A DNA stretch of 64,000 nucleotides from Bacteroidota bacterium (GTDB lineage: Bacteria; Bacteroidota; Bacteroidia; Bacteroidales; F082), in the NCBI GenBank assembly GCA_002686705.1, contig NYYH01000077.1:1-64000 (forward strand). Direction: 5' to 3'. The notes under the pieces were generated by a model that saw only the letters and a list, made by a program, of their open reading frames with translations, did not search any database and was not told where the DNA came from. Of the stretch, positions 36,593-45,274 are shown one piece after another. The position numbers and the translations under genes were made by a program. Every line of letters begins with the position of its first letter. Position 1 is the first letter of the stretch.

Positions 36593-37315
36593 TTACTGTA
36601 TGTCAACCAGGAAGATTACTAAAGAAAGAAATAGATAAAAGAGTATAATGAAGGGTATTGCGATTGTGTCTAACACTAAGAGCATTATTAAGGATACCCC
36701 AAGAAATATGTACTTAATCATATTATTCTTCCAGCTAAATCCATTAAATTTTAAGTCAAACATTGGAAACCTCGACACCATAAGTAGTGATCCGATTACT
36801 GCAATCGTAATATAAAAGTAAGTATTGGTCATTACCATGTAAAAGAAACTTTGACTCTCATATAGGTCAGCCCGAATTAGTGGCAAAGAGGCTATCAATA
36901 TACCTATTGCGGGTATTGGTAAGCCACGAAAAGTTTCGGTTTGTTGAGTGTCAATATTAAACTTTGCTAATCTAAGGGCACCAAATGCGGGCACAATAAA
37001 AGCCGCAAAAGGAATTATATTAAACTCTTCACTTGAATCAACCGGCTGGCCATGACTTATACTAATCATATGAAATAGTATAAAACCAGGCGCGACTCCA
37101 AATGAAACCACATCAGCTAACGAATCAAGCTGTCCACCAATTTCTGATTTTGCGTTTAATAATCGGGCAGCAAGTCCATCTAAAAAATCAAAGGCTGCAG
37201 CGATAAAAATAAAATATGCAGCCAAATCAATATTCCCATTCATAACCGAGTATATCGAAAGTATGCCAGAAAGCATGTTGAAAAGCGTGATGATATTTGG
37301 AATGTGATTCTTCAT
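36593..37315 (-). CDS. pssA: CDP-diacylglycerol--serine O-phosphatidyltransferase
   Basis: This integral membrane enzyme makes phosphatidylserine, the precursor of phosphatidylethanolamine. The 240 residues contain the CDP-alcohol phosphotransferase motif in order: D-G-L-A-A-R...G..L-D-S-L-A-D-V-V-S-F-G (about residues 47-74), followed by several hydrophobic helices. A phosphatidylserine decarboxylase gene is not in the window. A -7 box TACATTTG (minus strand, 37347-37340) lies 25 bases upstream. Confidence 0.93.
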   Translation of the reverse strand: MKNHIPNIITLFNMLSGILSIYSVMNGNIDLAAYFIFIAAAFDFLDGLAARLLNAKSEIGGQLDSLADVVSFGVAPGFILFHMISISHGQPVDSSEEFNIIPFAAFIVPAFGALRLAKFNIDTQQTETFRGLPIPAIGILIASLPLIRADLYESQSFFYMVMTNTYFYITIAVIGSLLMVSRFPMFDLKFNGFSWKNNMIKYIFLGVSLIMLLVLDTIAIPFIILFYLFLSLVIFLVDIQ

Positions 37316-37449
37316 GGTTTATATGCTTTAACAAAGAACCAAATGTACATTAATTATCACAAATTTGGTCTAAGTAAGGTATAATTTTATTGAGCAACTA
37401 ACCCGTAATATTGTAAGTATTGGTAATAACTTTACTTTTGCCGACACAA

Positions 37450-38676
37450 ATGGCCGGGATGCATATTACTAGTAGCATAGAAATTGAGGATTACAACTAT
37501 GATCTTCCTGATAGTAAAATAGCAAAGTTTCCGCTTGAAATGAGGGATGGGTCGAAATTACTGTTCCAATCAGGAAATGCAATTACAGAAAAGAGATTTT
37601 CAGATATGCCAAAATTACTACCAGCAAACTCGCTTCTGATATTGAATGAGACTAAAGTTGTAAACGCTAGATTGCTATTTAAAAAAAGGACAGGTGCTAC
37701 TATCGAAATTTTTTGTTTAGAACCGATTGAACCGGTAACCGATTTTCAGCAAGCATATCAACAAAAATCACCAGTAGTTTGGAAATGTTTTATTGGAAAT
37801 GCCAGCAGGTGGAAGAGTGGGAGATTAGAGCTCGAATTTTCAATTTATGATATAACTGTTACTTTATTTGCTGAAAAAGTAAGTCAACTTTCAGAAGGAT
37901 TTTTAGTCTCATTTAGCTGGGATAATTATGATCTAACTTTTTCAGAGATAATACATGTAGTTGGACAAGTTCCAATTCCTCCTTATCTCAATCGAAAAGC
38001 AAACACAGAAGATAGCAAATGGTATCAAACTATTTATGCGAATCATCAAGGATCAGTGGCCGCACCAACAGCAGGATTGCACTTCACTAAAAATGTAATC
38101 AACAATCTGCAGAAAAATGGGATTAAAACTGATAAACTTACTTTGCATGTTGGAGCTGGTACTTTTAAACCAGTAATATCACAAACAATTGCTGATCATG
38201 AAATGCATACAGAAAAAATAGTTGTAGAGATTGATACATTAAAACATATCAGGAGCAAGCTCAACCACCCTGTAATACCAGTTGGTACAACTAGTATGCG
38301 AACACTTGAAAGCTTGTATTGGATGGCGGTTAAGTTAAATAATGGAGATGATGAGTTTTTTGTTGATCAGTGGGACCCTTATGAACTAATTGTTAAGCCT
38401 GATTTCAATTGTACAAAGGCTATGTCGTTATTAATAAGCTATTTGGAAGAAAAAAAACTAAGTGAGTTAAATGGCGAGACACAGTTAATGATAGCTCCGG
38501 GTTACAGCTTTAAAATAGCTTCAGGTTTAATTACGAACTTCCATCAACCCAAGAGTACTTTATTGTTGTTGGTATCAGCATTAGTTGGAGATAGCTGGAA
38601 GCAAGTCTATAACTTTGCTTTGCAGAATGATTTTCGGTTCTTAAGTTATGGTGATAGCTGCTTATTTTTACCTTGA
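37450..38676 (+). CDS. queA: S-adenosylmethionine:tRNA ribosyltransferase-isomerase
   Basis: QueA moves the ribosyl part of SAM to preQ1 in tRNA, forming epoxyqueuosine. Family blocks are IEDYNYDLPDSKIAKFPLE, LNETKVVNARL, GQVPIPPYLNR, GSVAAPTAGLHFT and TTSMRTLESLYW, ending with NFHQPKSTLLLLVSAL and FLSYGDSCLF. The Bacteroidota form (about 400 residues) is longer than the 340-350 residues of the enterobacterial enzyme. Candidate starts are TTG 37420, ATG 37450 and ATG 37459; either ATG is reasonable and I use the first. Confidence 0.92.
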   Translation: MAGMHITSSIEIEDYNYDLPDSKIAKFPLEMRDGSKLLFQSGNAITEKRFSDMPKLLPANSLLILNETKVVNARLLFKKRTGATIEIFCLEPIEPVTDFQQAYQQKSPVVWKCFIGNASRWKSGRLELEFSIYDITVTLFAEKVSQLSEGFLVSFSWDNYDLTFSEIIHVVGQVPIPPYLNRKANTEDSKWYQTIYANHQGSVAAPTAGLHFTKNVINNLQKNGIKTDKLTLHVGAGTFKPVISQTIADHEMHTEKIVVEIDTLKHIRSKLNHPVIPVGTTSMRTLESLYWMAVKLNNGDDEFFVDQWDPYELIVKPDFNCTKAMSLLISYLEEKKLSELNGETQLMIAPGYSFKIASGLITNFHQPKSTLLLLVSALVGDSWKQVYNFALQNDFRFLSYGDSCLFLP

Positions 38677-38733
38677 GTGAAGTGCAAAAAGGCTATACCC
38701 GTATATATGTATTTAATTTGAGTATTGTTAAAA

Positions 38734-38756
38734 TGTTCATGTTACAAACATGAACA
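38734..38756. terminator. Perfect 10-bp stem-loop between convergent genes
   Basis: TGTTCATGTT-ACA-AACATGAACA is a perfect inverted repeat with a 3-base loop, lying between the ends of queA (plus) and the NifU-like gene (minus). It lacks a clear U-run on either side, so termination or mRNA 3'-end protection is inferred from position only. Confidence 0.5.
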
Positions 38757-38786
38757 AGATGTATTTTCCGTTAAGGTTGTGCTAAA

Positions 38787-39035
38787 CTACAAATTGACAG
38801 CAACAACTTCCTTAATCTCAGGAATAACTTTCTTTAGAGTTGTTTCAACCCCATTCTTTAGTGTAACTGTACTAAATGCACACGATCCACAAGCTCCTGT
38901 AAGTTCAACATTAACAATGTTGTCGTCAGTAATATTAACAAATTTTATATCGCCACCATCAGCCTGTAAATATGGTCTTACTTGTTCTAGTACATTTTGT
39001 ACTTTTTGGATTAATTCTTCATTTGTATTATCCAT
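38787..39035 (-). CDS. NifU-like Fe-S cluster carrier
   Basis: An 82-residue NifU C-terminal-type domain with the cluster-binding pair C49-G-S-C52 in GACGSCAFSTVTLKNG. Such small proteins accept and deliver [4Fe-4S] clusters. The gene lies 24 bases downstream of the Mrp-type ATPase gene on the same strand, and both act in Fe-S protein maturation, so they are very likely one operon. Confidence 0.9.
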   Translation of the reverse strand: MDNTNEELIQKVQNVLEQVRPYLQADGGDIKFVNITDDNIVNVELTGACGSCAFSTVTLKNGVETTLKKVIPEIKEVVAVNL

Positions 39036-39059
39036 AGTGATATTAATTAAGTTTATGAA

Positions 39060-40112
39060 TTACAATTTATCAATTTCATTTTGAACGTTGTTTGCAATTT
39101 TAGCAAACTCAGTCCCAACTTTTTCATTCTCATCCAACACAATCGGTAAGCCACCATCACCTGATTCAACTATTTTTTCAACTATTGGAATGGATCCTAG
39201 TACTGGTATTCCCAGTTGTTTTGCCAACTCATCCGTTGCTCCTTTACCAAAAATAAAATATTTTTTATCAGGAAGTTCATCTGGTGTAAAGTAGGACATA
39301 TTTTCGACAATCCCGAGCAATGGAATTGTAAGTTTATCCTGTCTGTACATCATCGCGGCACGACGCACATCTGCAGTCGCAATCCTTTGTGGTGTAGTTA
39401 CAAGTACGGTTCCTCTAATATTATATGATTGAGCTAATGTAAGCTGAATGTCACCGGTTCCGGGAGGCATATCAATAACCAGATAATCAAGATCGCCCCA
39501 CTCAGAGTCTTTCATTAATTGGTTAAAGGCGTTGTTTATCATTGAACCTCTCCACATTAATGCTTGATCAGGTTGAACAAAAAATCCCAAAGAAAGTATT
39601 TTTACCCCATGATTTTCCAATGGTACTAAAAGTGATTTTCCTTCCCTTTCAAGTATACCAGGTTTTTGACCCTCAACACCAAACATAATTGGAACGGAAG
39701 GTCCCATTATATCAGCATCCAGAATGCCAACCTTACTGCCGGTTTTAGATAATGCAATAGCAAGATTCGCTGCAACGGTTGATTTTCCAACGCCCCCTTT
39801 TCCAGCAATAACTGCAATAATATTTTTTACACCTGATAAAGGACCAAGTCCTTTGTCCTTTTCAGATATTGGTTTAACATCTATATTAATTTCATCTCCC
39901 AGTTTCTCTTTCAAAGTTTTTGTAATTGAATTACTGACAATCCCAACAGCCGGGTCATCTACCTTTGGAAAAACAATTGAAACTTTAATGTCGTTATCTT
40001 TTATTTCAATATTGTCGACCATGTTTAAATCAACAATGTTGTTTTGTTTTGCGAAAAATATTACCTCTTTTAATGCATCCGTTACATCGTGATTTGTGAT
40101 GAACTTTGACAT
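39060..40112 (-). CDS. Mrp/NBP35-family Fe-S carrier ATPase (ApbC-like)
   Basis: The 350 residues contain an N-terminal DUF59-like part (about residues 1-85), a deviant Walker A motif GKGGVGKST, the DADIMGPSVP switch, DMPPGTGDIQLTLAQ (Walker B-like) and VENMSYF. These P-loop proteins transfer Fe-S clusters to apoproteins. The usual CxxC near the C terminus of some family members is not present, as in many ApbC proteins of this group. It is co-oriented with the NifU-like gene. Confidence 0.9.
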   Translation of the reverse strand: MSKFITNHDVTDALKEVIFFAKQNNIVDLNMVDNIEIKDNDIKVSIVFPKVDDPAVGIVSNSITKTLKEKLGDEINIDVKPISEKDKGLGPLSGVKNIIAVIAGKGGVGKSTVAANLAIALSKTGSKVGILDADIMGPSVPIMFGVEGQKPGILEREGKSLLVPLENHGVKILSLGFFVQPDQALMWRGSMINNAFNQLMKDSEWGDLDYLVIDMPPGTGDIQLTLAQSYNIRGTVLVTTPQRIATADVRRAAMMYRQDKLTIPLLGIVENMSYFTPDELPDKKYFIFGKGATDELAKQLGIPVLGSIPIVEKIVESGDGGLPIVLDENEKVGTEFAKIANNVQNEIDKL

Positions 40113-40338
40113 ATTACTTTTTATTTAGATTAAATTATAATTAAAAAAATTGAAGGGGCAAATTTACTATTATTTTTGATGATGATTCATATTCAGATAA
40201 TTTATATAGCATTCTAAATAAGGGAGTAATTTTTGAATTGATTTGCAAAAAAAATAATTTCAAAAATCATTTGAATAATTGAAAAATTATGTCTTATTTT
40301 GCACTCCTTTTAAAAAAGGGTTAAAAAACTACGGAAAG

Positions 40339-40578
40339 ATGTCAAGAATTTGTCAGATAACAGGAAAGAAAGTGATTTCAGGAAACAATGTAAGTCACTC
40401 ACATGCCAAAACTAAAAGAAAGTTTCATCCAAATTTACACACAAAAAAGTTTTTTGTGCCCGAAACCAGTAAATGGATTACTTTAATGGTAAGTGCTAAT
40501 GGTATTCGTATAATCAATAAAAAAGGTATAAGTGTTGCTCTTAAGGATGCAGCAGAAAAAGGTTATTACAAAGTATAG
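40339..40578 (+). CDS. rpmB: 50S ribosomal protein L28
   Basis: The 79-residue L28 starts with the ATG at 40339 ([20 protein letters not shown]); an upstream in-frame start would add an unrelated extension. The sequence continues with the usual [17 protein letters not shown]. In many Bacteroidota rpmB is followed by rpmG and a DUF4295 gene, but here a bidirectional terminator follows directly. Confidence 0.95.
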   Translation: MSRICQITGKKVISGNNVSHSHAKTKRKFHPNLHTKKFFVPETSKWITLMVSANGIRIINKKGISVALKDAAEKGYYKV

Positions 40579-40604
40579 ATAAACTTTAGATAGTTATAAA
40601 AAAA

Positions 40605-40636
40605 AGAGATTGGTATTATTGCCAATCTCTTTTTTG
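40605..40636. terminator. Bidirectional terminator between rpmB and the adenylate kinase gene
   Basis: AGAGATTGG and CCAATCTCT form a perfect 9-bp stem around an 8-base loop, preceded by a run of A and followed by a run of T. It can end both rpmB transcripts (plus) and adk transcripts (minus). Confidence 0.88.
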
Positions 40637-40654
40637 TTTTTAAGAATATTTTTT

Positions 40655-41827
40655 TTAAAAGTTCTTTTTTAAAGTCTCTTCCACTTCATCCGATAACCTG
40701 TTAAAAACTTCTTCCTCACTTCCTTTAGCATTTATTTTACTGTATTTGTTCTGCTTTTGATAATAGGCTATTGCAGGATCGGTTTTTTTCCGATACTGTT
40801 CTAACCGGTTTATAATTAGCTCAGTACTTAAATCGTAAGGTCTGGCTCTTTTCTTGTCTTTTCCTCTTTCGCTAAGACGTTTTATTGCTTCAAGAGTATT
40901 TAGTTTAAGCTCTATCATATTAGATACTCTCATATTTACTCGTTGCAATAGACCGTCAAGTATGTAAGCTTGTAATATTGTCCTTGGGAATCCTTTGAAA
41001 ATAAAACCATTAGCATTAGGGTTTTCTTTTATTTGATCTGCAATTAGCTTAATAGGGATTTCATCGGGTACAATTTCACCTTTTTCCATATATGGTGCAG
41101 CAATACTTCCAATTTCTGTACCGTTAATAATTTCCTTTCTGAGCAGTTTCCCTGTTGATATATATACCAAGTTATGTTTGTTTGCTAACAATTGACCCTG
41201 TGTTCCTTTCCCAACACCCGGTTTGCCCAGTAATACGATGTTTGTATATTCTTTGCTTTTATTTTTTTCAACATGGTCCACAATATTGTCAAAAATAGTA
41301 TCTAACTCACCAACACCACTCAGTTTATAATATTTACCCTGATCCTGATAATAATTAGCAACAGGTGTAGTTTTTTCCTCATACTCCTTTAATCTTACTT
41401 TTATCACATCCAACGTATCATCAGTGCGGTTTGAGGCTTTGGCTCTCAGCAGTAGTCTATTAATAAGCTCATCCTCAGGAACTTCGAGGCTTATCATCAT
41501 ATCGAGTGATGTATTAAGTTTAAGCAACAATCCATCAAGGATATAAGATTGCACAACTGTTCTTGGAAATCCGTCAAAAAGGATACCTCGTGAATCTTGA
41601 TTTGTTTTTATTTTCTTTTCAATTATTTCTACAACTAATTCATCAGGTACCAATCCGCCAGACTCAATTATACTTTTTGCTTTAAGGCCAAGTTGTGTTT
41701 TATCAGCAATTTCTGTTCTTAATATATCACCTGTTGAGATGTACGTAAGGTTATATTTATCTAATAATTTCTTCGATTGTGTTCCTTTGCCGGCACCAGG
41801 AGGTCCAAATAAAGCAATGTTTAGCAT
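40655..41827 (-). CDS. adk: Tandem double adenylate kinase; second domain degenerate
   Basis: The 390 residues hold two adenylate kinase domains. Domain 1 (1-189) is canonical: P-loop GPPGAGKGT (8-16), STGDILR (31-37), FDGFPRT (84-90) and LRAKASNRTDD (127-137). It would convert AMP + ATP to 2 ADP. Domain 2 (195-390) keeps a P-loop (GKPGVGKGT, 201-209) but changes STGD to STGK (D to K at 227), FDGFPRT to FKGFPRT (K278) and the LID motif to GKDKKRARPYD. The acidic and LID residues needed for Mg-nucleotide handling are thus altered, so it is probably inactive or regulatory. It follows hpt by 15 bases in one purine-salvage operon. Confidence 0.9.
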   Translation of the reverse strand: MLNIALFGPPGAGKGTQSKKLLDKYNLTYISTGDILRTEIADKTQLGLKAKSIIESGGLVPDELVVEIIEKKIKTNQDSRGILFDGFPRTVVQSYILDGLLLKLNTSLDMMISLEVPEDELINRLLLRAKASNRTDDTLDVIKVRLKEYEEKTTPVANYYQDQGKYYKLSGVGELDTIFDNIVDHVEKNKSKEYTNIVLLGKPGVGKGTQGQLLANKHNLVYISTGKLLRKEIINGTEIGSIAAPYMEKGEIVPDEIPIKLIADQIKENPNANGFIFKGFPRTILQAYILDGLLQRVNMRVSNMIELKLNTLEAIKRLSERGKDKKRARPYDLSTELIINRLEQYRKKTDPAIAYYQKQNKYSKINAKGSEEEVFNRLSDEVEETLKKNF

Positions 41828-41842
41828 ATTAGTAATATTTAT

Positions 41843-42379
41843 TTACTCAATTATTTTATAAATGTCTCTCAGGTTCCTTCCCTGATTATCGTAGTCCAAT
41901 CCGTAACCTACAATAAAATCATTTGGAATTTTTATACCAATGTAATCAATGTTATATACTTTTTCAAACGCATCAGGTTTAAACAAAAGTGTTGCAATGC
42001 GAACATTAGCAGCTCCCATTCGTTCAAGTTGTCCCAGAACGTTTTCCATTGTTATCCCTGAATCTATAATATCTTCTACTATAATGATGGTTCGTCCTTT
42101 AATATCCTCATTAAAACCAATTAGTTGTTTTACATTTTTCGTGCTTTTGGTGCCAATATAAGAAGCAAGCTTAAGAAAAGATACTTCACAAGATAAATCA
42201 ATTTTTTTTAGCAAATCGCCAGCAAACATAAAAGAACCGTTTAGAATAACAAGAAATATTGGAGTTTGGCCTTCATGATCTCTATTAATGCTATCGGCTA
42301 TTTTACTTATTGCATTGTCAATTTTTTCAAACCGAATAAAAGGTTCAAAGTATTTATCATGTAATTTGATGTTATTCAT
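41843..42379 (-). CDS. hpt: Hypoxanthine phosphoribosyltransferase
   Basis: Converts hypoxanthine or guanine with PRPP to IMP or GMP. The PRPP-binding motif is IIIVEDIIDSGITM; FLVILNGSFMFAGDLL and VGYGLDYDNQGRNL are further family blocks. Length 178 is normal. A strong promoter lies upstream (42443-42472) and the double adenylate kinase gene follows 15 bases downstream. In some Bacteroidota an Hpt domain is fused to adenylate kinase; here they are separate but adjacent. Confidence 0.95.
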   Translation of the reverse strand: MNNIKLHDKYFEPFIRFEKIDNAISKIADSINRDHEGQTPIFLVILNGSFMFAGDLLKKIDLSCEVSFLKLASYIGTKSTKNVKQLIGFNEDIKGRTIIIVEDIIDSGITMENVLGQLERMGAANVRIATLLFKPDAFEKVYNIDYIGIKIPNDFIVGYGLDYDNQGRNLRDIYKIIE

Positions 42380-42442
42380 TTAACGTTTGTTTTGCGTAAC
42401 ACGTAAGATTATGAGCCTCTTATTATTAAAGAATCAAGTTCG

Positions 42443-42472
42443 CAAAGATAAAATTTAACGTATAATTACCAA
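42443..42472 (-). promoter_or_regulatory. Promoter of hpt-adk
   Basis: On the minus strand TTG (42472-42470), 19 bases and TATCTTTG (42450-42443) match the Bacteroidota sigma consensus perfectly in sequence and spacing. The hpt ATG is 64 bases downstream. Confidence 0.8.
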
Positions 42473-42524
42473 CTGCATTTTAATTATTTTTGCAGACTAA
42501 TATTTATTAATAAAGCCGGTTTAT

Positions 42525-43031
42525 ATGAAAGCAATCGTCAGTATAATTATGGGTAGTACATCCGATTTAAAGGTAATGGAGAAAGCAGCTGCATTTTTAG
42601 ATGAAATGGAAATTCCGTTTGAGATAAATGCACTTTCAGCACATCGCACACCTGATGAAGTTGAGACTTTTGCAAAGGATGCAGACAAAAGGGGTATAAA
42701 AGTTATCATTGCCGGAGCAGGTATGGCTGCACATCTTCCTGGCGTTATTGCTTCAATGACATCTGTTCCTGTAATTGGTGTTCCAATTAATGCCACTCTT
42801 GATGGGATGGACGCTTTACTGGCAATTGTGCAAATGCCTCCGGGTATTCCGGTTGCTACAGTTGGTATTAATGGGGCACTAAATGCTGGTATATTAGCTT
42901 TACAAATGATTGCAACTGGCAATTCTGACGTGCTGGAGAAAATAAAAAACCATAAGAAAACGCTTAAACAAAAAATAGTAAAGGCAAACGAAGATTTGAA
43001 ATTAGTAAACTATAAATTTAAGGTAAATTAG
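42525..43031 (+). CDS. purE: N5-carboxyaminoimidazole ribonucleotide mutase
   Basis: PurE interconverts N5-CAIR and CAIR in purine synthesis. The 168 residues start with VSIIMGSTSDLKVMEKAA and contain ALSAHRTPDEV, AGAGMAAHLPGVIAS, PVIGVPI and VQMPPGIPVATV, the classical PurE class I blocks. A -7 box TATTTTTG lies at 42485-42492. PurK is not in the window. It is divergent from hpt. Confidence 0.95.
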   Translation: MKAIVSIIMGSTSDLKVMEKAAAFLDEMEIPFEINALSAHRTPDEVETFAKDADKRGIKVIIAGAGMAAHLPGVIASMTSVPVIGVPINATLDGMDALLAIVQMPPGIPVATVGINGALNAGILALQMIATGNSDVLEKIKNHKKTLKQKIVKANEDLKLVNYKFKVN

Positions 43032-43137
43032 TTTTTGTTAAATGCAATGGTTGTTTAGTTATCTAAAAAAGATACTCCTCCACAATCATAATTTCAAGAT
43101 TCTTTTGGATAAAAAGATATTATAGTTAATATCAAGA

Positions 43138-44367
43138 TTAATCCCCAGCCTTATAAATTAATGTACTCAGATGTAATGGATTGAATATTTCATTGGCAAC
43201 TTCAAGTATTTGTTCAGCAGTAATTTTTTCAATATCAGCAATGATTTCTGTGATGCTATTAACTCTGGATTTGTAAAGATTGGTTTTGGCAATACCTAAC
43301 ATCTCATTAAGGAATGATTCGCTTGAAATAGCAAGTTGTCCGGTTAATTGACGCTTTGCAGTATGTAGCTGCATAGTCCCAAGTTTATCTTTTCTAAGCT
43401 TTTTTAACTCTCTGTGTACAAGATCAATACTTTTATTTACATATTTTTTATCCGAACCAATGTAAACGTTAAATATTCCGGTGTCAGAATAGGGCTGATA
43501 CATTGATTCAATATTATATGCATATCCATATTTTTCACGAATTTGTATACTTAGTCGTGAATTTAATGCTGGACCGCCAAGAAGATTGCTTATCAATAAC
43601 AGTGGTAGTTTATTAGGATGAACACGAGGGTATGCTATATTACCAATCATACAATGTGATAAATATGAGTTCTTAGGTGTAGTTTCATCTTTTGGTTTAT
43701 AAGAATCAAAAGCAGAACGATCTACTTTGCTGAAGGAGGCTGGGATAGCACCAAAATATTTTTCTGTCAAATAAATAAGTTTAGAGAATTTTATTTGGCC
43801 TACTGAGGCGATAACCATTTGATCAGTACTGTATTTCGTTTTTATAAATCGAAATATATCTTTCCTGTTGATTGATCGTATTTTATTTATGCTTCCTAAT
43901 ATATTTTTTCCTAAAGAGTGCCCTGCAAAAATTAAATCTTCAAAATCATCAAAAATCAACTCAGCTGGACTATCGTTATAAGAGTTTATTTCGTCTATTA
44001 CTATTTCTTTTTCTTTATCTAACTCCTTCTGCGGGAAAATAGAATTAAACGCAACATCTGCAAAAAGTTCTAAGCTATGTATATAGTAAGGCGATAAAAA
44101 AGAAGCATAAACGCAGGTTTCTTCTTTTGTTGTGAAAGCATTTAGATCGCCCCCAACATTCTCAATTCGACTGAGTACATGGTAGGCCTTACGTTTGTTA
44201 GTGCCTTTGAATATTAAATGTTCAATAAGATGGGCAATACCGCTCTCATTTTCGTTTTCATCTCTTGATCCTGTATTAACCATTAACCCACAATGTGATA
44301 CGGTGCCTGAGATTTTGCGATGAATAACTTTGATGCCATTATTAAGTATGTGATATTGATATTCCAA
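43138..44367 (-). CDS. M16-family zinc metallopeptidase
   Basis: Inverzincin of the M16 (processing peptidase) family, about 409 residues. The zinc site is HLIEH in GIAHLIEHLIFKGT, with the downstream Glu in the KEKEIVIDEI region, and a typical second domain (GGPALNSRLSIQIREKYGYAYNIES). No signal peptide: cytoplasmic. A TTG at 44412 is in frame, but a consensus -7 box (TATTTTTG, 44396-44389) lies inside that extension, so transcription must start after it. The TTG at 44367, giving LEYQYHILNNGIKVI, is therefore preferred. Confidence 0.85.
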   Translation of the reverse strand: MEYQYHILNNGIKVIHRKISGTVSHCGLMVNTGSRDENENESGIAHLIEHLIFKGTNKRKAYHVLSRIENVGGDLNAFTTKEETCVYASFLSPYYIHSLELFADVAFNSIFPQKELDKEKEIVIDEINSYNDSPAELIFDDFEDLIFAGHSLGKNILGSINKIRSINRKDIFRFIKTKYSTDQMVIASVGQIKFSKLIYLTEKYFGAIPASFSKVDRSAFDSYKPKDETTPKNSYLSHCMIGNIAYPRVHPNKLPLLLISNLLGGPALNSRLSIQIREKYGYAYNIESMYQPYSDTGIFNVYIGSDKKYVNKSIDLVHRELKKLRKDKLGTMQLHTAKRQLTGQLAISSESFLNEMLGIAKTNLYKSRVNSITEIIADIEKITAEQILEVANEIFNPLHLSTLIYKAGD

Positions 44368-44388
44368 CTTAAGATTATTTTTGTAATG

Positions 44389-44396
44389 CAAAAATA
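44389..44396 (-). promoter_or_regulatory. -7 box of the M16 peptidase gene
   Basis: TATTTTTG on the minus strand fits TAnnTTTG. It lies 21 bases ahead of the TTG at 44367 and inside the longest open frame, which excludes the upstream TTG as a start. Confidence 0.5.
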
Positions 44397-44507
44397 GCAA
44401 AGCTATTAACAAGAGTTGGGCTTTAGATTATTTACTCATTGCTATTCAATAAGCATGGTTATATAAGATTATATTTCTTATTTTAATATTCATTCTTACA
44501 AATTTTA

Positions 44508-44515
44508 TACTTTTG
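44508..44515 (+). promoter_or_regulatory. -7 box immediately before the potassium-channel gene
   Basis: TACTTTTG matches TAnnTTTG, with the ATG only 3 bases later. With a start site some 5-7 bases downstream, the mRNA would be leaderless or nearly so. Confidence 0.45.
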
Positions 44516-44518
44516 AAC

Positions 44519-45220
44519 ATGAGTATTTTTTCAAAGCTGGTAAATATTAGGATTTTAATTTCTCGAAAAGCTAAATTTAGACATAATCTCATTTTACTTT
44601 CGCTTAATTTTATTTTTGTTTTTATTATAGGACTCTCTCCAGATAGTCAGTGGATTCCTGAATTATACAGTATTACTGTTTCGGGTATTTTTTTCGCAGC
44701 AGTAATCAGTATATCCGACAAACATATCCGCTACCTATATTTTGCAGTTATTTTAACAGTGCTAACATGGGTATCAACTTACCTTAAACTTGATTTTATT
44801 GTCCATACAAACTCCATTATAACAATAGTATTCTTTGTTTATATAATTGTTGTCTCCATTATAAGATTGGCTAAAGGCAAAGAAGTTGGTAATCTTGAAT
44901 TTGTGCGGGCAATAAACATATATTTTTTGATCGGTATTGCAGGTAGTATTATTTTCAGGATGCTTTACACAACCGATCCCAATAGTATTAATGTTAGAGA
45001 TGAAAATGTACTTGCTACTACAGATCTTATATACTTTAGTTTTGATACAATTACTACGCTTGGATACGGTGATATAACTCCAAATTCACCACTTACAAAA
45101 AACGTTGCTGTATTCCTGAGTTTCGCAGGTCAAATATATCTTACAATGGTTATTGCTTTACTTATGGGTAAATATCTCAGAGGAAAAAGCATGCCCGAAG
45201 AAAACACAAACAATAAATGA
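44519..45220 (+). CDS. Two-pore-segment potassium channel-like membrane protein
   Basis: About 233 residues. Several hydrophobic helices fill the first 130 residues; then a pore loop with the potassium selectivity filter T-T-L-G-Y-G-D (TITTLGYGDITP) and a final transmembrane helix (VAVFLSFAGQIYLTMVIALLMG). The fold is that of a single-subunit ion channel (Ion_trans_2). No RCK/TrkA-N regulatory domain follows, so gating by ligand is not evident. The ATG at 44519 is chosen over an in-frame TTG at 44513. Confidence 0.85.
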   Translation: MSIFSKLVNIRILISRKAKFRHNLILLSLNFIFVFIIGLSPDSQWIPELYSITVSGIFFAAVISISDKHIRYLYFAVILTVLTWVSTYLKLDFIVHTNSIITIVFFVYIIVVSIIRLAKGKEVGNLEFVRAINIYFLIGIAGSIIFRMLYTTDPNSINVRDENVLATTDLIYFSFDTITTLGYGDITPNSPLTKNVAVFLSFAGQIYLTMVIALLMGKYLRGKSMPEENTNNK

Positions 45221-45274
45221 TATTCAAGGATTATTAAGCCTTAAGATTATTTAAAACCAAGTTGATTTTTGTGA

